Positions 1 to 7,333 of a DNA stretch of 12,102 nucleotides are shown here, in pieces. The stretch is taken from NCBI GenBank assembly GCA_029939635.1, contig JAOZSN010000089.1:1-12102 (forward strand), written 5' to 3'. Under the pieces are notes generated by a model. That model made no database searches and was not told where the DNA came from. It saw nothing but the letters and a program-made list of their open reading frames with translations. Each line of letters opens with the position of its first letter. Position 1 is the stretch's first letter. The position numbers and the translations under genes are program-made. The DNA comes from Deltaproteobacteria bacterium (lineage in GTDB: Bacteria > Desulfobacterota > Desulfobulbia > Desulfobulbales > SURF-16).

Positions 1-565
1 AGACAAATTTGCCCTTGATTAATGAAGTCACATGGAGTCCATCAGCGGAGAGTTCAACTCCTGGGCCACATTTTATGACCACATCCTTGCCAGGTTTGGC
101 AGGTATTTCATCACCAAAGACATCTTTGCCTGGCGTGCCAAGTGTTGCCGGGATTTTTTGCAATAAGAGCTGATTTTCAGGCACATTAACAATATTTCCA
201 AGTTCGCGAAAATCAACAGTACTAGGAGTTTTATTCTTTCCAGCAGCTCCATCTTGCTCCTTAACATCATTAATGATGGCAGGCCGAATAATTGGTTTTA
301 TTTTGGCTTTTAGGCCATGTTGCACTGGTGTGCCGTTGGCAATGATCACCTTGCCATTTTCAACCTTACCCATCTTTTGCACCAGCCCGTGCACTACACC
401 TAGCTGTTTCGCCTCACTGATAACATCGCCCACATAATCATCAATATCAAAGTCACTAGCATCGAAAAGTTCCAGGATAACCTGCAACTTATCCTTGCTA
501 GCTCTCAGGACATAATCGCCAGCACAAATTTTTACCGGCTTTTTTCGAAGATCAACAGTGGCCAT
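1..565 (-). CDS. DUF342/FapA-like protein, N-terminal 188 residues (3' end outside window)
   Basis: The reading frame starts with ATG at 565 and stays open to the left edge of the window, so the C-terminal part is missing. An in-frame TAG lies directly before the ATG, and an AGGA Shine-Dalgarno (SD) sequence sits about 8 bases upstream, which fixes the start. The N-terminal ~100 residues are an acidic alpha/beta region (FDASDFDIDDYVGDVI). From about residue 125 the protein has the typical DUF342 (flagellar assembly protein A family) pattern: VDFRELGNIVNVPENQLL, then IPATLGTPGKDVFG with IPAKPGKDV, then the start of the beta-helix-like repeats (VELSADGLHVTS). DUF342 proteins are polymerised beta-solenoid-like proteins whose molecular role is poorly known; some affect flagella or surface structures. 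The unknown 93-94 aa gene ends 58 bases upstream on the same strand and may be co-transcribed. Family assignment is from motif recognition. Confidence 0.8.
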   Translation of the reverse strand, partial: MATVDLRKKPVKICAGDYVLRASKDKLQVILELFDASDFDIDDYVGDVISEAKQLGVVHGLVQKMGKVENGKVIIANGTPVQHGLKAKIKPIIRPAIINDVKEQDGAAGKNKTPSTVDFRELGNIVNVPENQLLLQKIPATLGTPGKDVFGDEIPAKPGKDVVIKCGPGVELSADGLHVTSLIKGKFV

Positions 566-623
566 CTATATTTTCCTAAATTTAAAAAATTTCTTAAAGT
601 TGTTTACTTATCAGCAAAACAAT

Positions 624-908
624 TCACCACATATTACCATATCGGCCTACCAGCTCACTTAGTTTACTATTTTTATTGCAAATTATGCAAGCTGGGCTCT
701 GACCATTTTCCCCAAGATGTTCTTCAAGAAAACAACACCATGCGCCGATAAGATACTTAACAGCAACCAGATAGCGACAGCTATCGTTAGGAGGTGTGCC
801 ATGACAGTCAAAGAAGTGATAAAACTGTTGATGATGAGTCCTTTCTATTTCCGCTTGAGCCTCAGGCAACGCCGAAAACTCCTCAATGATTTCTGCAAAA
901 TGCACCAC
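624..908 (-). CDS. Unknown 93-94 aa protein with a CxxC motif
   Basis: I do not recognise this family. The frame opens with two consecutive GTG codons (906-908 and 903-905) and ends with TGA at 624-626. AGGG lies 4 bases from the first GTG and 7 from the second, so the second (93 aa) may be the true start. The protein has an acidic amphipathic N-terminus (FAEIIEEFSALPEAQAEIE), a His/Cys-rich centre, an aromatic and Cys-rich stretch (LIGAWCCFLEEHLGE) and a CIIC motif near the C-terminus. Six cysteines and several histidines in a protein this short could mean metal binding or redox chemistry, but this is only a suggestion. Codon choice varies at third positions as expected of a real gene, and the DUF342 gene follows 58 bases downstream on the same strand. 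The opposite strand also has an open frame over the same bases, but it is more basic and lacks an SD. Confidence 0.55.
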   Translation of the reverse strand: MVHFAEIIEEFSALPEAQAEIERTHHQQFYHFFDCHGTPPNDSCRYLVAVKYLIGAWCCFLEEHLGENGQSPACIICNKNSKLSELVGRYGNMW

Positions 909-1039
909 GTTACCCTGCCCTGATTTCCTACTTCAGTCTGGCACCAAAAGAAATCGCCACGTTTTTACCCGTCACACCTTGCTGACATGGCTCAGGTTAC
1001 ACCCCTACTGAATCACCCCTCATTTTTTCATCATTTCAG

Positions 1040-1054
1040 TGGCATTCATTGCCA
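1040..1054. repeat. Small inverted repeat upstream of adk
   Basis: TGGCA-ttcat-TGCCA is a perfect 5-base inverted repeat in the 238-base divergent region between the unknown minus-strand gene and adk, about 95 bases before the adk start. It could be an operator half-site pair, or chance. I saw no convincing sigma70 promoter for either direction in this intergenic region. Confidence 0.25.
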
Positions 1055-1131
1055 TATTCGGCTATATTTCTCCTGTTTTTGCCTAATCATATCCATTATT
1101 TCATGCGGAAGTAATGGAATCCATAAATATC

Positions 1132-1139
1132 CGGAAGGA
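1132..1139 (+). promoter_or_regulatory. Strong ribosome binding site that sets the adk start
   Basis: GGAAGGAG lies 7 bases before ATG 1147. An upstream in-frame ATG at 1114 would add 11 residues but has no SD, would place this SD inside the coding region, and would put extra residues before the first beta strand of the nucleotide-kinase fold. 1147 is therefore preferred. Confidence 0.8.
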
Positions 1140-1146
1140 GAATACT

Positions 1147-1827
1147 ATGAACATTATCATCTTCGGCCCTAATGGCAGCGGTAAAGGAACTCAGGGAGCT
1201 ATTATCAAAGAAAAATACGGCTTTCCTCATATCGAGACAGGCGTTATTTTCCGCGAGAACATTGGTGGTGGCACCGAGCTTGGTAAAAAAGCCAAGGAGT
1301 ACATCGACAAAGGTGATCTGGTACCTGATGATATCACCATCCCCATGGTTCTCAATAAACTGCAAGAAGATGCCTGCAAGGACGGCTGGATTCTTGACGG
1401 CTTTCCCCGTAATAAAGCCCAGGCCGAGGCCATGGTTGAAGGGATGAAAAAAGAGGGCATGCCCCTTGACTACGTGGTTGAAATTCAGCTTCCCCGTGAA
1501 GTAGCCAAGCTACGCATCACCGGTCGTCGCCTTTGCGCCAATGACAATAATCATCCGAACCACATCGCCTTTGATGCCATTAAGCCAGTAGAAAAAGATG
1601 GTAAGTTGGTCTGTCGTGTCTGTGGTGGTGAGCTCTCTACCCGTGCTGATGACCAGGATCTGGATGCCGTTGATAAGCGCCACGATATCTATTATGATGA
1701 CAACACCGGCACCATGGCCGCTGTTAATGTCTTCAAGGCCGTTGGTGGCAACACCAAGGTTATAGAAGTAAACGGTGAGCCTTCCATTCAGGAAGTAACC
1801 GATGCTGTTCTAGGTGGCCTGAAGTAA
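1147..1827 (+). CDS. adk: Adenylate kinase with unusual Cys/Asp LID
   Basis: Adenylate kinase catalyses ATP + AMP = 2 ADP in the cytoplasm. The 226 aa length fits the long-LID bacterial class. The P-loop is residues 7-15 (GPNGSGKGT, with Asn where Pro is usual). The AMP site includes T31, G32 and R36; the usual Asp after TG is Val33. Later come GDLVPDDI (56-63), DGFPR (84-88) and GRR (126-128). The LID (about 126-165) has C130, D133, C156 and C159, ending CRVCGGEL. This resembles the zinc LID of Bacillus adenylate kinases (C-x2-C...C-x2-C/D), with Asp in the second ligand place and about six extra residues between the ligand pairs. RADDQD and a variant of the RLxxY region follow. A strong SD precedes the start and a strong terminator follows, so the gene is probably monocistronic. 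Identification as a nucleotide kinase is firm; the name adk is very likely. Confidence 0.92.
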   Translation: MNIIIFGPNGSGKGTQGAIIKEKYGFPHIETGVIFRENIGGGTELGKKAKEYIDKGDLVPDDITIPMVLNKLQEDACKDGWILDGFPRNKAQAEAMVEGMKKEGMPLDYVVEIQLPREVAKLRITGRRLCANDNNHPNHIAFDAIKPVEKDGKLVCRVCGGELSTRADDQDLDAVDKRHDIYYDDNTGTMAAVNVFKAVGGNTKVIEVNGEPSIQEVTDAVLGGLK

Positions 1828-1853
1828 AATCTGCCTGAAGCTATGCCAAAAAA

Positions 1854-1890
1854 GGAAGTAGCAGGATATGTCTGCTACTTCCTTTTTTTT
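1854..1890. terminator. Rho-independent terminator, probably bidirectional
   Basis: A perfect 11-base-pair stem (GGAAGTAGCAG at 1854-1864 with CTGCTACTTCC at 1872-1882) has a 7-base loop and is followed by eight T (1883-1890). Six A at 1848-1853 precede the stem, so the reverse strand also has a hairpin followed by a T-run. It sits 26 bases after the adk stop and just beyond the stop of the small minus-strand gene that ends at 1895, so it can end transcription of both converging genes. Confidence 0.93.
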
Positions 1891-1894
1891 ATTC

Positions 1895-2023
1895 CTATTC
1901 AGCCAGTCGAGGGGTCAACACTGCTACCAGTAATATTCCTAATATCAGTAACCCCAAGCCACCCCGAGCAATCAGGTGGACAATCAGGGCCATCATTCCC
2001 ATTATCATTCCAGTTTTCCGCAT
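1895..2023 (-). CDS. Small membrane protein, 42 aa
   Basis: This short gene reads ATG (2021-2023) to TAG (1895-1897) on the minus strand. A strong SD (GAGGTGA) lies 4-5 bases before the ATG, which is the main reason to accept so short a gene. The product has a basic N-terminus (MRKTG), then a hydrophobic stretch from about residue 6 to 37 (IMGMMALIVHLIARGGLGLL, then ILGILLVAVL), ending TPRLAE. It could be one long transmembrane helix, or two short ones joined at HLIARGGLG. The gene is divergent from the phosphatase and convergent with adk, and the shared hairpin lies directly beyond its stop. I do not know the family. Small single-helix proteins of this sort often modulate larger membrane complexes, but nothing here shows a partner. 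Confidence 0.7.
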   Translation of the reverse strand: MRKTGMIMGMMALIVHLIARGGLGLLILGILLVAVLTPRLAE

Positions 2024-2059
2024 TATCTCACCTCATTGTGCAAATTATTAAATAAAACG

Positions 2060-2088
2060 TTTACCCTGTTTCTATTTCAGCCTATACT
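2060..2088 (+). promoter_or_regulatory. Sigma70-type promoter for the phosphatase gene
   Basis: TTTACC (2060-2065) and TATACT (2083-2088) are separated by exactly 17 bases and match the consensus hexamers at 4/6 and 5/6 positions. Transcription would start near 2095 and leave a leader of roughly 58 bases before ATG 2153. Confidence 0.6.
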
Positions 2089-2152
2089 TTAGTTACTCCC
2101 CTTGCAGTAAAGGCAGAAACTTCCCACCCACCCTCAACCCCTTGGTTATTAA

Positions 2153-2863
2153 ATGGGCAAAACCTACGTCATAGGAGATATTCACGGCTGTCATGATGCC
2201 CTGCTCCGCCTGCTGGATAAAGTAAATCCAGACCCTCACGAAGACACACTGGTCTTTCTAGGTGATTATATTGACCGTGGACTCCAGTCATGTCAGGTCA
2301 TTGAGCTGATGATTCAACTGCAGCAAATCTTCAGCAATTGCATTACCCTGTTGGGCAACCATGAACATATGTTCCTGGCCTTTCTAAAGGGCCGCTATCA
2401 AGATTTTTACATCAACATGGGGGGGCAGGAAACCTTGGAAAGTTATGGCATTCGACCACCTTTCAAGCGTGAAAACATTTCCCTGGAGATTCCTACCAGC
2501 CATAAACAATTTTTAAGTAATCTGCTGCTGGTCTGGGAAAATAACCATGGCATTTATGTCCATGCCGCCCTCTCTCCCTCACGCCACCTCAGCCAACAAA
2601 AAACCAAATGGTGCCTTTGGGGCAAAGATTCCTTTTTACTCAGCGACCATAAGTTCCCCAAACCAGTAGTCTACGGCCACACCACCTTTGCCAACCCACA
2701 GATGGATCAATATAAAATAGGCATTGATACCGGTGCCGTCTATGGCGGCAAACTCACCTGCCTCAGCCTGCCTGAGCGCGCCATCATTGCGGTAGAATCA
2801 CCCCCCAAAATAAGAAAAGAAATCCCTGCCGCTGCAGAGGTGGAAGAACTGCTTACAGGCTAA
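2153..2863 (+). CDS. PPP-family serine/threonine (or related) metallophosphatase
   Basis: The 236 aa product has the full two-metal PPP phosphatase signature in order: GDIHG (8-12, metal ligands D9 and H11), GDYIDRG (37-43), GNHE (68-71), then a YVHAAL histidine motif near residue 153-158 and VYGHT near 192-196, ending with IDTGAVYGGKLTCLSLP. This group includes bacterial PrpA/PrpB-type protein phosphatases and ApaH-like diadenosine tetraphosphatases. The short length, lack of signal peptide and IDTGAVYGGKLT ending fit the cytoplasmic bacterial protein-phosphatase branch, but the substrate cannot be read from sequence. A good sigma70 promoter lies upstream. No clear SD precedes ATG 2153, so the start is likely but not certain. 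The gene faces the end of the large minus-strand operon with only 30 bases between them and no hairpin there. Confidence 0.88.
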   Translation: MGKTYVIGDIHGCHDALLRLLDKVNPDPHEDTLVFLGDYIDRGLQSCQVIELMIQLQQIFSNCITLLGNHEHMFLAFLKGRYQDFYINMGGQETLESYGIRPPFKRENISLEIPTSHKQFLSNLLLVWENNHGIYVHAALSPSRHLSQQKTKWCLWGKDSFLLSDHKFPKPVVYGHTTFANPQMDQYKIGIDTGAVYGGKLTCLSLPERAIIAVESPPKIRKEIPAAAEVEELLTG

Positions 2864-2893
2864 ATACCGACTATTCCTTGTTCAGCTTTGCCA

Positions 2894-3577
2894 CTAATGC
2901 CCCTGCCGCCCTACCTCCTGCCACGCCCGCTGATACAAATCATTGAGCCTCTCCTCCAATAATAAACAATACGTCTCAATACCGTCACTGTCCAGATCGC
3001 CGGGCACGTATAGTGGTTCACCATAGCACTCCACGATACGGCAAAACGGTAGGGGAAAAATAGTGCGATCCCAACTACCAAAGGCAACATACCTGCTGCA
3101 GGCCACATTCACGGGCAGGATGGGGATACCAGTGCGACTGGCCAGCATAACAGCGCCTGGTTGGGCCACAAAGATCGGCCCTTGGGAGCCGTCAGCCACC
3201 AGCACCGGACACTGGCCCTTCTTAATGGCTCGCAACAGACCCTTGAGGGCAGCCAAACCCTTTTGGTTCCGGGAACCACGCACAGTATTAAACCCCTTGG
3301 CCTCCAATACCTGAGCCACATAGGCACCATCGCTGCTGGCACTGACCATGGCAACAAAGGGAAAGCCCTTACTGGCCTGGACAATATAGAGCACACAATA
3401 ATGCCAGAATGAGGTGATAAACTGTTTCTTGTCCCTAGCCATGGCCTGCCAATGCTCGTGGCCTTGGCGACGACGACGACATGTCAGTAAAATAGAACCC
3501 ATTAGCACCTTAAAAACAGTGGGCAAGAGAGCCATAACCAGGCGCTGTTGCCAGCTTTGCTTCACATTTACAGCCAC
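2894..3577 (-). CDS. DUF374 / lysophospholipid acyltransferase-like protein
   Basis: The 227 aa product starts with GTG at 3575-3577, with GGAG five bases upstream, inside the end of uvrB (10-base overlap). A hydrophobic, probably membrane-associating N-terminus (about 13-33) is followed by a basic cluster RRRRQ. The DUF374 acyltransferase pattern then appears: H59 in SFWHY, SSDGAYVAQVLEAKG (81-95), RGS (100-102), VADGSQGP (127-134; usually DGPxGP, so Ser replaces Pro), PGAVMLA, PILPV and SWDRTIFPLPFCR (168-180). This family is related to the glycerolipid and lipid A acyltransferases and probably acts at the inner face of the inner membrane, transferring an acyl chain to a lipid. Donor and acceptor are unknown. 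It is the last gene of the six-gene operon; no hairpin follows. Confidence 0.85.
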   Translation of the reverse strand: MAVNVKQSWQQRLVMALLPTVFKVLMGSILLTCRRRRQGHEHWQAMARDKKQFITSFWHYCVLYIVQASKGFPFVAMVSASSDGAYVAQVLEAKGFNTVRGSRNQKGLAALKGLLRAIKKGQCPVLVADGSQGPIFVAQPGAVMLASRTGIPILPVNVACSRYVAFGSWDRTIFPLPFCRIVECYGEPLYVPGDLDSDGIETYCLLLEERLNDLYQRAWQEVGRQGH

Positions 3578-5562
3578 GTTAACTCCATCTTCTGTAATAT
3601 CTTAATTTCATCGCGCAGGTCTGCAGCCTGTTCAAAGGCCAACTCTTTGGCAGCAACCAACATCTCCTTTTCCTTCTTCGTAATGGCACGTTGCAGCTCA
3701 GCCAGGTTGCGATATTCTCTTACCTGTTCTGCAGCCTTAGGCATGGCAGTGGGTGCCATCTCATATACCGTGCCCGCAACATCCTTAATCGCGGTGGTCA
3801 CTGTGGTGGGCACAATACCATGTTCCTCATTATACGCCTCCTGCAAACTGCGACGTCGCTGGGTCTCATCAATGGTGTATTGCATGGAACCAGTAATTGT
3901 ATCACCATAGAGAATGACCAGACTCTTGGCATTACGAGAGGCCCGACCACAGGTCTGCACCAGGGAGCGGGAGGAACGTAAGAAACCCTCCTTATCGGCA
4001 TCCAGAATTGCCACCAGAGTCACCTCGGGAATATCAAGCCCCTCACGCAGCAGGTTGATGCCCACCAGTACCTGATACTCACCACGCCGCAGATCCCGGA
4101 TCAACTCCATGCGCTCCAGAGTCTTGATGTCTGAGTGTAAATAACGCACAGCAATGCCTAATTTTTCATAATAGTCAGTCAAATCCTCAGACATACGTTT
4201 AGTAAGGGTGGTTACCAGCACCGCCTCCCCCTTGTCCTGACGAGCACGGATCTCAGCCAGTAAATCATCCACCTGACTGGTGGCAGGCCGAACCTCAATA
4301 GCTGGGTCAAGAAGCCCTGTGGGGCGGATGATCTGTTCCACCACCCGTCCCCCAGCTCGTTCCAGCTCAAAATCCCCCGGTGTGGCAGAGACATAGATGG
4401 CCTGGTTAATTCGGCGGTCAAACTCCTCAAAAGTGAGGGGTCGATTATCCAGGGCCGAAGGCAGACGAAAACCAAACTCTGAAAGGGTTGTCTTCCGGGA
4501 ACGGTCCCCCTTAAACATACCACCGACCTGGGAGATTGAGATATGTGACTCATCAACAAATAGCAGGAAATCCTCAGGGAAATAGTCCAACAGGGTGGGT
4601 GGAGGTTGGCCTGGCTGATTACCGGTAAGATGGCGACTATAATTTTCAATGCCGTTGCAATAGCCAAGTTCGGAAATCATCTCCAGGTCAAACATAGTGC
4701 GTTGATCCAGACGCTGCGCCTCCACCAGACGATGTTCAGACTCAAAAAAGGTCAAACGACTCTTAAGCTCTTCCTTGATGGTGGTCATGGCACGGGTCAG
4801 ACGATCCTTGGATGTCACAAAATGACTGCCAGGAAAAATGGTTATCTCCTGCTCATCACCCAGTACCTCGCCCCGCAACGGGTCTACCAGGGTAATGGCC
4901 TCCACCGTGTCACCAAAAAACTCCACTCGCACCGCCTCACCCTCTTCGTAGGAGGGAAAAATCTCCAACACATCACCACGTACCCTGAAGGTACCACGGT
5001 GAAAGGAGATATCGTTGCGTTCGTAGAGCATATAGACCAAGCGCCGTTGCACCTCCTCAGGGGCATACTCCTCCCCCACCTTGAGAAAGAGATGCATGTT
5101 CTTATATTCGTCTGGCGAACCCAATCCATAAATACAAGAGACCGAGGCCACGATGAGAACGTCCTTACGGGTCAATAACGAGCGGGTAGCTGAATGACGC
5201 ATCTTATCAATGGCGTCATTAATGGCTGAATCTTTCTCTATATAGGTATCAGATGTGGGGATATAAGCTTCAGGCTGATAATAGTCATAATAGCTGACAA
5301 AATATTCCACTGCGTTATCGGGAAAGAGTTCCTTAAATTCAGCAAAGAGCTGGGCAGCCAGGGTCTTGTTGGGAGCCAATACCAGGGCAGGACGATTGGT
5401 CTGGGCTATCACCTGGGCCATGGTAAAGGTTTTACCAGAACCAGTGACACCAAGGAGTACCTGCTCATGAACGCCATCTTCAACGCCTTTAGAAAGGGCG
5501 GCGATTGCGGCGGGTTGGTCGCCAGCTGGGGCGAAAGGGGCGTGTAGTTTAAAGAGAGACAT
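3568..5562 (-). CDS. uvrB: Excinuclease ABC subunit B
   Basis: UvrB is the damage-verifying subunit of nucleotide excision repair; it is loaded by UvrA and recruits UvrC. The 664 aa length is close to the ~670 usual. The N-terminus FAPAGDQPAAI and Walker A GVTGSGKT (38-45) are followed by the damage-clamp beta-hairpin region YYDYYQPEAYIPTSDTYIEK, the DESH box with GGMFKGDRSRK, SATP, RPTGLLDP, the helicase box GINLLREGLDIPEV, QTCGRASRN, and the C-terminal UVR coiled coil (ELAFEQAADLRDEI) that binds UvrC. All key motifs are intact. An upstream in-frame ATG at 5596-5598 would add 12 residues, but the conserved UvrB start and AAGGA eight bases upstream favour 5562. It overlaps the primase-helicase gene by 14 bases and the acyltransferase gene by 10. 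Confidence 0.97.
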   Translation of the reverse strand: MSLFKLHAPFAPAGDQPAAIAALSKGVEDGVHEQVLLGVTGSGKTFTMAQVIAQTNRPALVLAPNKTLAAQLFAEFKELFPDNAVEYFVSYYDYYQPEAYIPTSDTYIEKDSAINDAIDKMRHSATRSLLTRKDVLIVASVSCIYGLGSPDEYKNMHLFLKVGEEYAPEEVQRRLVYMLYERNDISFHRGTFRVRGDVLEIFPSYEEGEAVRVEFFGDTVEAITLVDPLRGEVLGDEQEITIFPGSHFVTSKDRLTRAMTTIKEELKSRLTFFESEHRLVEAQRLDQRTMFDLEMISELGYCNGIENYSRHLTGNQPGQPPPTLLDYFPEDFLLFVDESHISISQVGGMFKGDRSRKTTLSEFGFRLPSALDNRPLTFEEFDRRINQAIYVSATPGDFELERAGGRVVEQIIRPTGLLDPAIEVRPATSQVDDLLAEIRARQDKGEAVLVTTLTKRMSEDLTDYYEKLGIAVRYLHSDIKTLERMELIRDLRRGEYQVLVGINLLREGLDIPEVTLVAILDADKEGFLRSSRSLVQTCGRASRNAKSLVILYGDTITGSMQYTIDETQRRRSLQEAYNEEHGIVPTTVTTAIKDVAGTVYEMAPTAMPKAAEQVREYRNLAELQRAITKKEKEMLVAAKELAFEQAADLRDEIKILQKMELTWL

Positions 5563-7333
5563 TCTCCACTTCCTTAAACCCCCAATAGGGAAAATCAAGC
5601 TGATATTTCCCTACCAATCCCGGGCTCTGCTCCCGACTGGCCACCAACCATAATGAGTTGACCCGCTCATTACCTGGTGGGGAGTCAACGGCATCCCAAT
5701 CAGGCAGAAAAACCATGGCATTGTCAGCAGTATACTCGATATCACCCGACCCCTTGAACAGACCCATATGGGGAACACCATCATAGCGCCCGCCATCCTG
5801 ACGGTTAAGCTCAGAGATGACCAGGAAGGCCACCTGCATCTCATCACGAATTGATTCCAGCTGACGCAACCAGGCATCTATACCTGTCCGGCGCTCACTG
5901 AAATCTTTGAAGGGCAATTTATGCAGACTATCGATGACCACCACCACATCATCATGGTGGGTTTCATGACGCAGAAAATCAACATGGCGGCGCATAAGCT
6001 CCGGTGTCAGAGAGCGATCATTAACCACCCTGAAATAATCAAGCATGCTGCGCAGCTGTTGCTGCCCCTCGTCGTAGCGCCTCTGCTCTTCGGCGACCAG
6101 CGGCTCATTAAATTGTTCCACTGCCAACCGAGAAAGACGAGACAGGGTGCGTTGCAGAATCTTTTGGCGACCATTTTCAAAATCATAATAGATCACCGGT
6201 ACCTGATGACGCGCCATCTCAGTGGCCAGTTGGATGGAAAAACAGGATTTGCCTGCCTTGGGAGCACCACCCATGATATTAATACCATGGATTCCACCCA
6301 AGGCCTGATCAAAGGCAGTAAGCCCACTCTGCATAGCTTGATACTGCTCTGATTGCTGGTGCCGCATATTTTCTTGAAAAAGATCATACTCTCGGCCAGG
6401 GGTGGCAAAGGGAGAAAAGGCGCGGGAATCTTTGACAAGCTGCATCACCTCGGCCTGAAAGGCCTCACCATCAAGGCGGGCCAGATCAGCAAGATTAAAG
6501 CCACGAGGCCGGGATGGGCCCCAGCTAAAGAGACGTACCTTAAAGCCCACCCGGGCCGCAAAACGGCGGGCAGCGGCCTCTGACTCTGGCGTATTAGCCA
6601 TCACCAAAAACAAGGTCTGTAGCTGCTCAAAACGACGAACGTGCAAGGAATCAAGATCCGTGGCATTAGGTACCGCCGCCCCGGCAAAACCCAAGGCACA
6701 TAGGCAAAGGAGATTCTCCTCACCCTCCACCAGAAAAAGGGTGCCATCCTCACAGTGATTAATATCAGCCAGGTTAAAGAGCCGAAAGGGCCCTTCACTA
6801 TAGGTCTCATTACCGTACCAGGTCTGGGCACCACCGTGCTCCGGGGCCTGACAGCGAGCAGCATAAGAACAGCCATTATCTTGAAAATAGGGATAGACAA
6901 TATAACGGCCATTAAAACCAATCTGCAACTCACTCAGCACATCACTCCCCACCCCCATGGCGGCAAAATACTCAGTCACCTTGGTGGTAAGGCTATTTTG
7001 AAACTTCAGCACATCTTGGTTGATATTGGCCAGTGGCCACTCTTCATCACTGACATAGGGCGAGCGATCCGGCTCATGACCAGGTACCGAGGCCGGGTCA
7101 ATACCGGCCAGACGGGCAAAATGGGGGGCAAAGCCACTGGGCACACAGCGATTTAAGCAACGGAAATAGCCAGTGAAATAACTGGCCCTATTGAGGAACA
7201 CCACCAGGGTACCAGCCTCTTTACGGCCATGGGCCAGACAAAAAGGACAATGGGCCTTGAGCATGGTTCCGTCCAAAACAGACTTCTCCAGCTTGTCTTG
7301 GAAAAATTGGTGCAACCCCTCATGCAGCTCCAT
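5549..7333 (-). CDS. Primase-helicase (Twinkle/T7 gp4-like) with degenerate TOPRIM
   Basis: The 594 aa product has three parts. (1) A zinc-ribbon of CHC2 type: C29-x2-C32 and C59-x3-C63. (2) A TOPRIM-like domain, about 198-300: the first motif LFLVEGEENLL keeps the glutamate (E203), but the second, normally DxD, reads LVMANTPES (243-251), so the metal-binding aspartates are gone. (3) A DnaB/gp4-like RecA-fold helicase: Walker A GGAPKAGKS (355-363), a helix with YYDFENGRQ, Walker B VVVVIDS (463-469), SELNRQ, and GSGDIEYTADNAMVF. The helicase part looks active; priming is doubtful. An ATG six bases earlier (7337-7339) is possible, but AGGGG lies 7 bases before 7333 and only 1 base before 7339, which favours 7333. 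The gene overlaps thiL by 14 bases and uvrB by 14. A role in DNA repair or replication restart is an inference from uvrB. Confidence 0.85.
   Translation of the reverse strand: MELHEGLHQFFQDKLEKSVLDGTMLKAHCPFCLAHGRKEAGTLVVFLNRASYFTGYFRCLNRCVPSGFAPHFARLAGIDPASVPGHEPDRSPYVSDEEWPLANINQDVLKFQNSLTTKVTEYFAAMGVGSDVLSELQIGFNGRYIVYPYFQDNGCSYAARCQAPEHGGAQTWYGNETYSEGPFRLFNLADINHCEDGTLFLVEGEENLLCLCALGFAGAAVPNATDLDSLHVRRFEQLQTLFLVMANTPESEAAARRFAARVGFKVRLFSWGPSRPRGFNLADLARLDGEAFQAEVMQLVKDSRAFSPFATPGREYDLFQENMRHQQSEQYQAMQSGLTAFDQALGGIHGINIMGGAPKAGKSCFSIQLATEMARHQVPVIYYDFENGRQKILQRTLSRLSRLAVEQFNEPLVAEEQRRYDEGQQQLRSMLDYFRVVNDRSLTPELMRRHVDFLRHETHHDDVVVVIDSLHKLPFKDFSERRTGIDAWLRQLESIRDEMQVAFLVISELNRQDGGRYDGVPHMGLFKGSGDIEYTADNAMVFLPDWDAVDSPPGNERVNSLWLVASREQSPGLVGKYQLDFPYWGFKEVENVSL

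Noticed and set aside
717..923. Plus-strand frame of 68 codons over the unknown 93-94 aa gene
   Set aside because: No SD and a less protein-like composition than the minus-strand frame; treated as the shadow, though this choice is not certain.
1114..1146. Earlier adk start codon
   Set aside because: The strong SD at 1132-1139 lies inside this extension and directs ATG 1147.
987..1172. Plus-strand frame of 61 codons before adk
   Set aside because: No SD, overlaps the adk ribosome binding site and start, and has no recognisable feature.
1843..2055. Plus-strand frame of 70 codons after adk
   Set aside because: It begins in the terminator hairpin and is antisense to the better supported 42-residue minus-strand gene.
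2864..2893. Terminator between the converging phosphatase and operon ends
   Set aside because: No stem followed by a T-run can be found in these 30 bases; termination must be Rho-dependent or use a structure inside the opposite gene.
4606..5178. Open plus-strand frame of 190 codons
   Set aside because: Fully antisense to uvrB, whose conserved motifs fix the coding strand.
5563..5598. Upstream uvrB start adding 12 residues
   Set aside because: The added residues are the preceding gene's codons in another frame and do not belong to the UvrB N-terminus.
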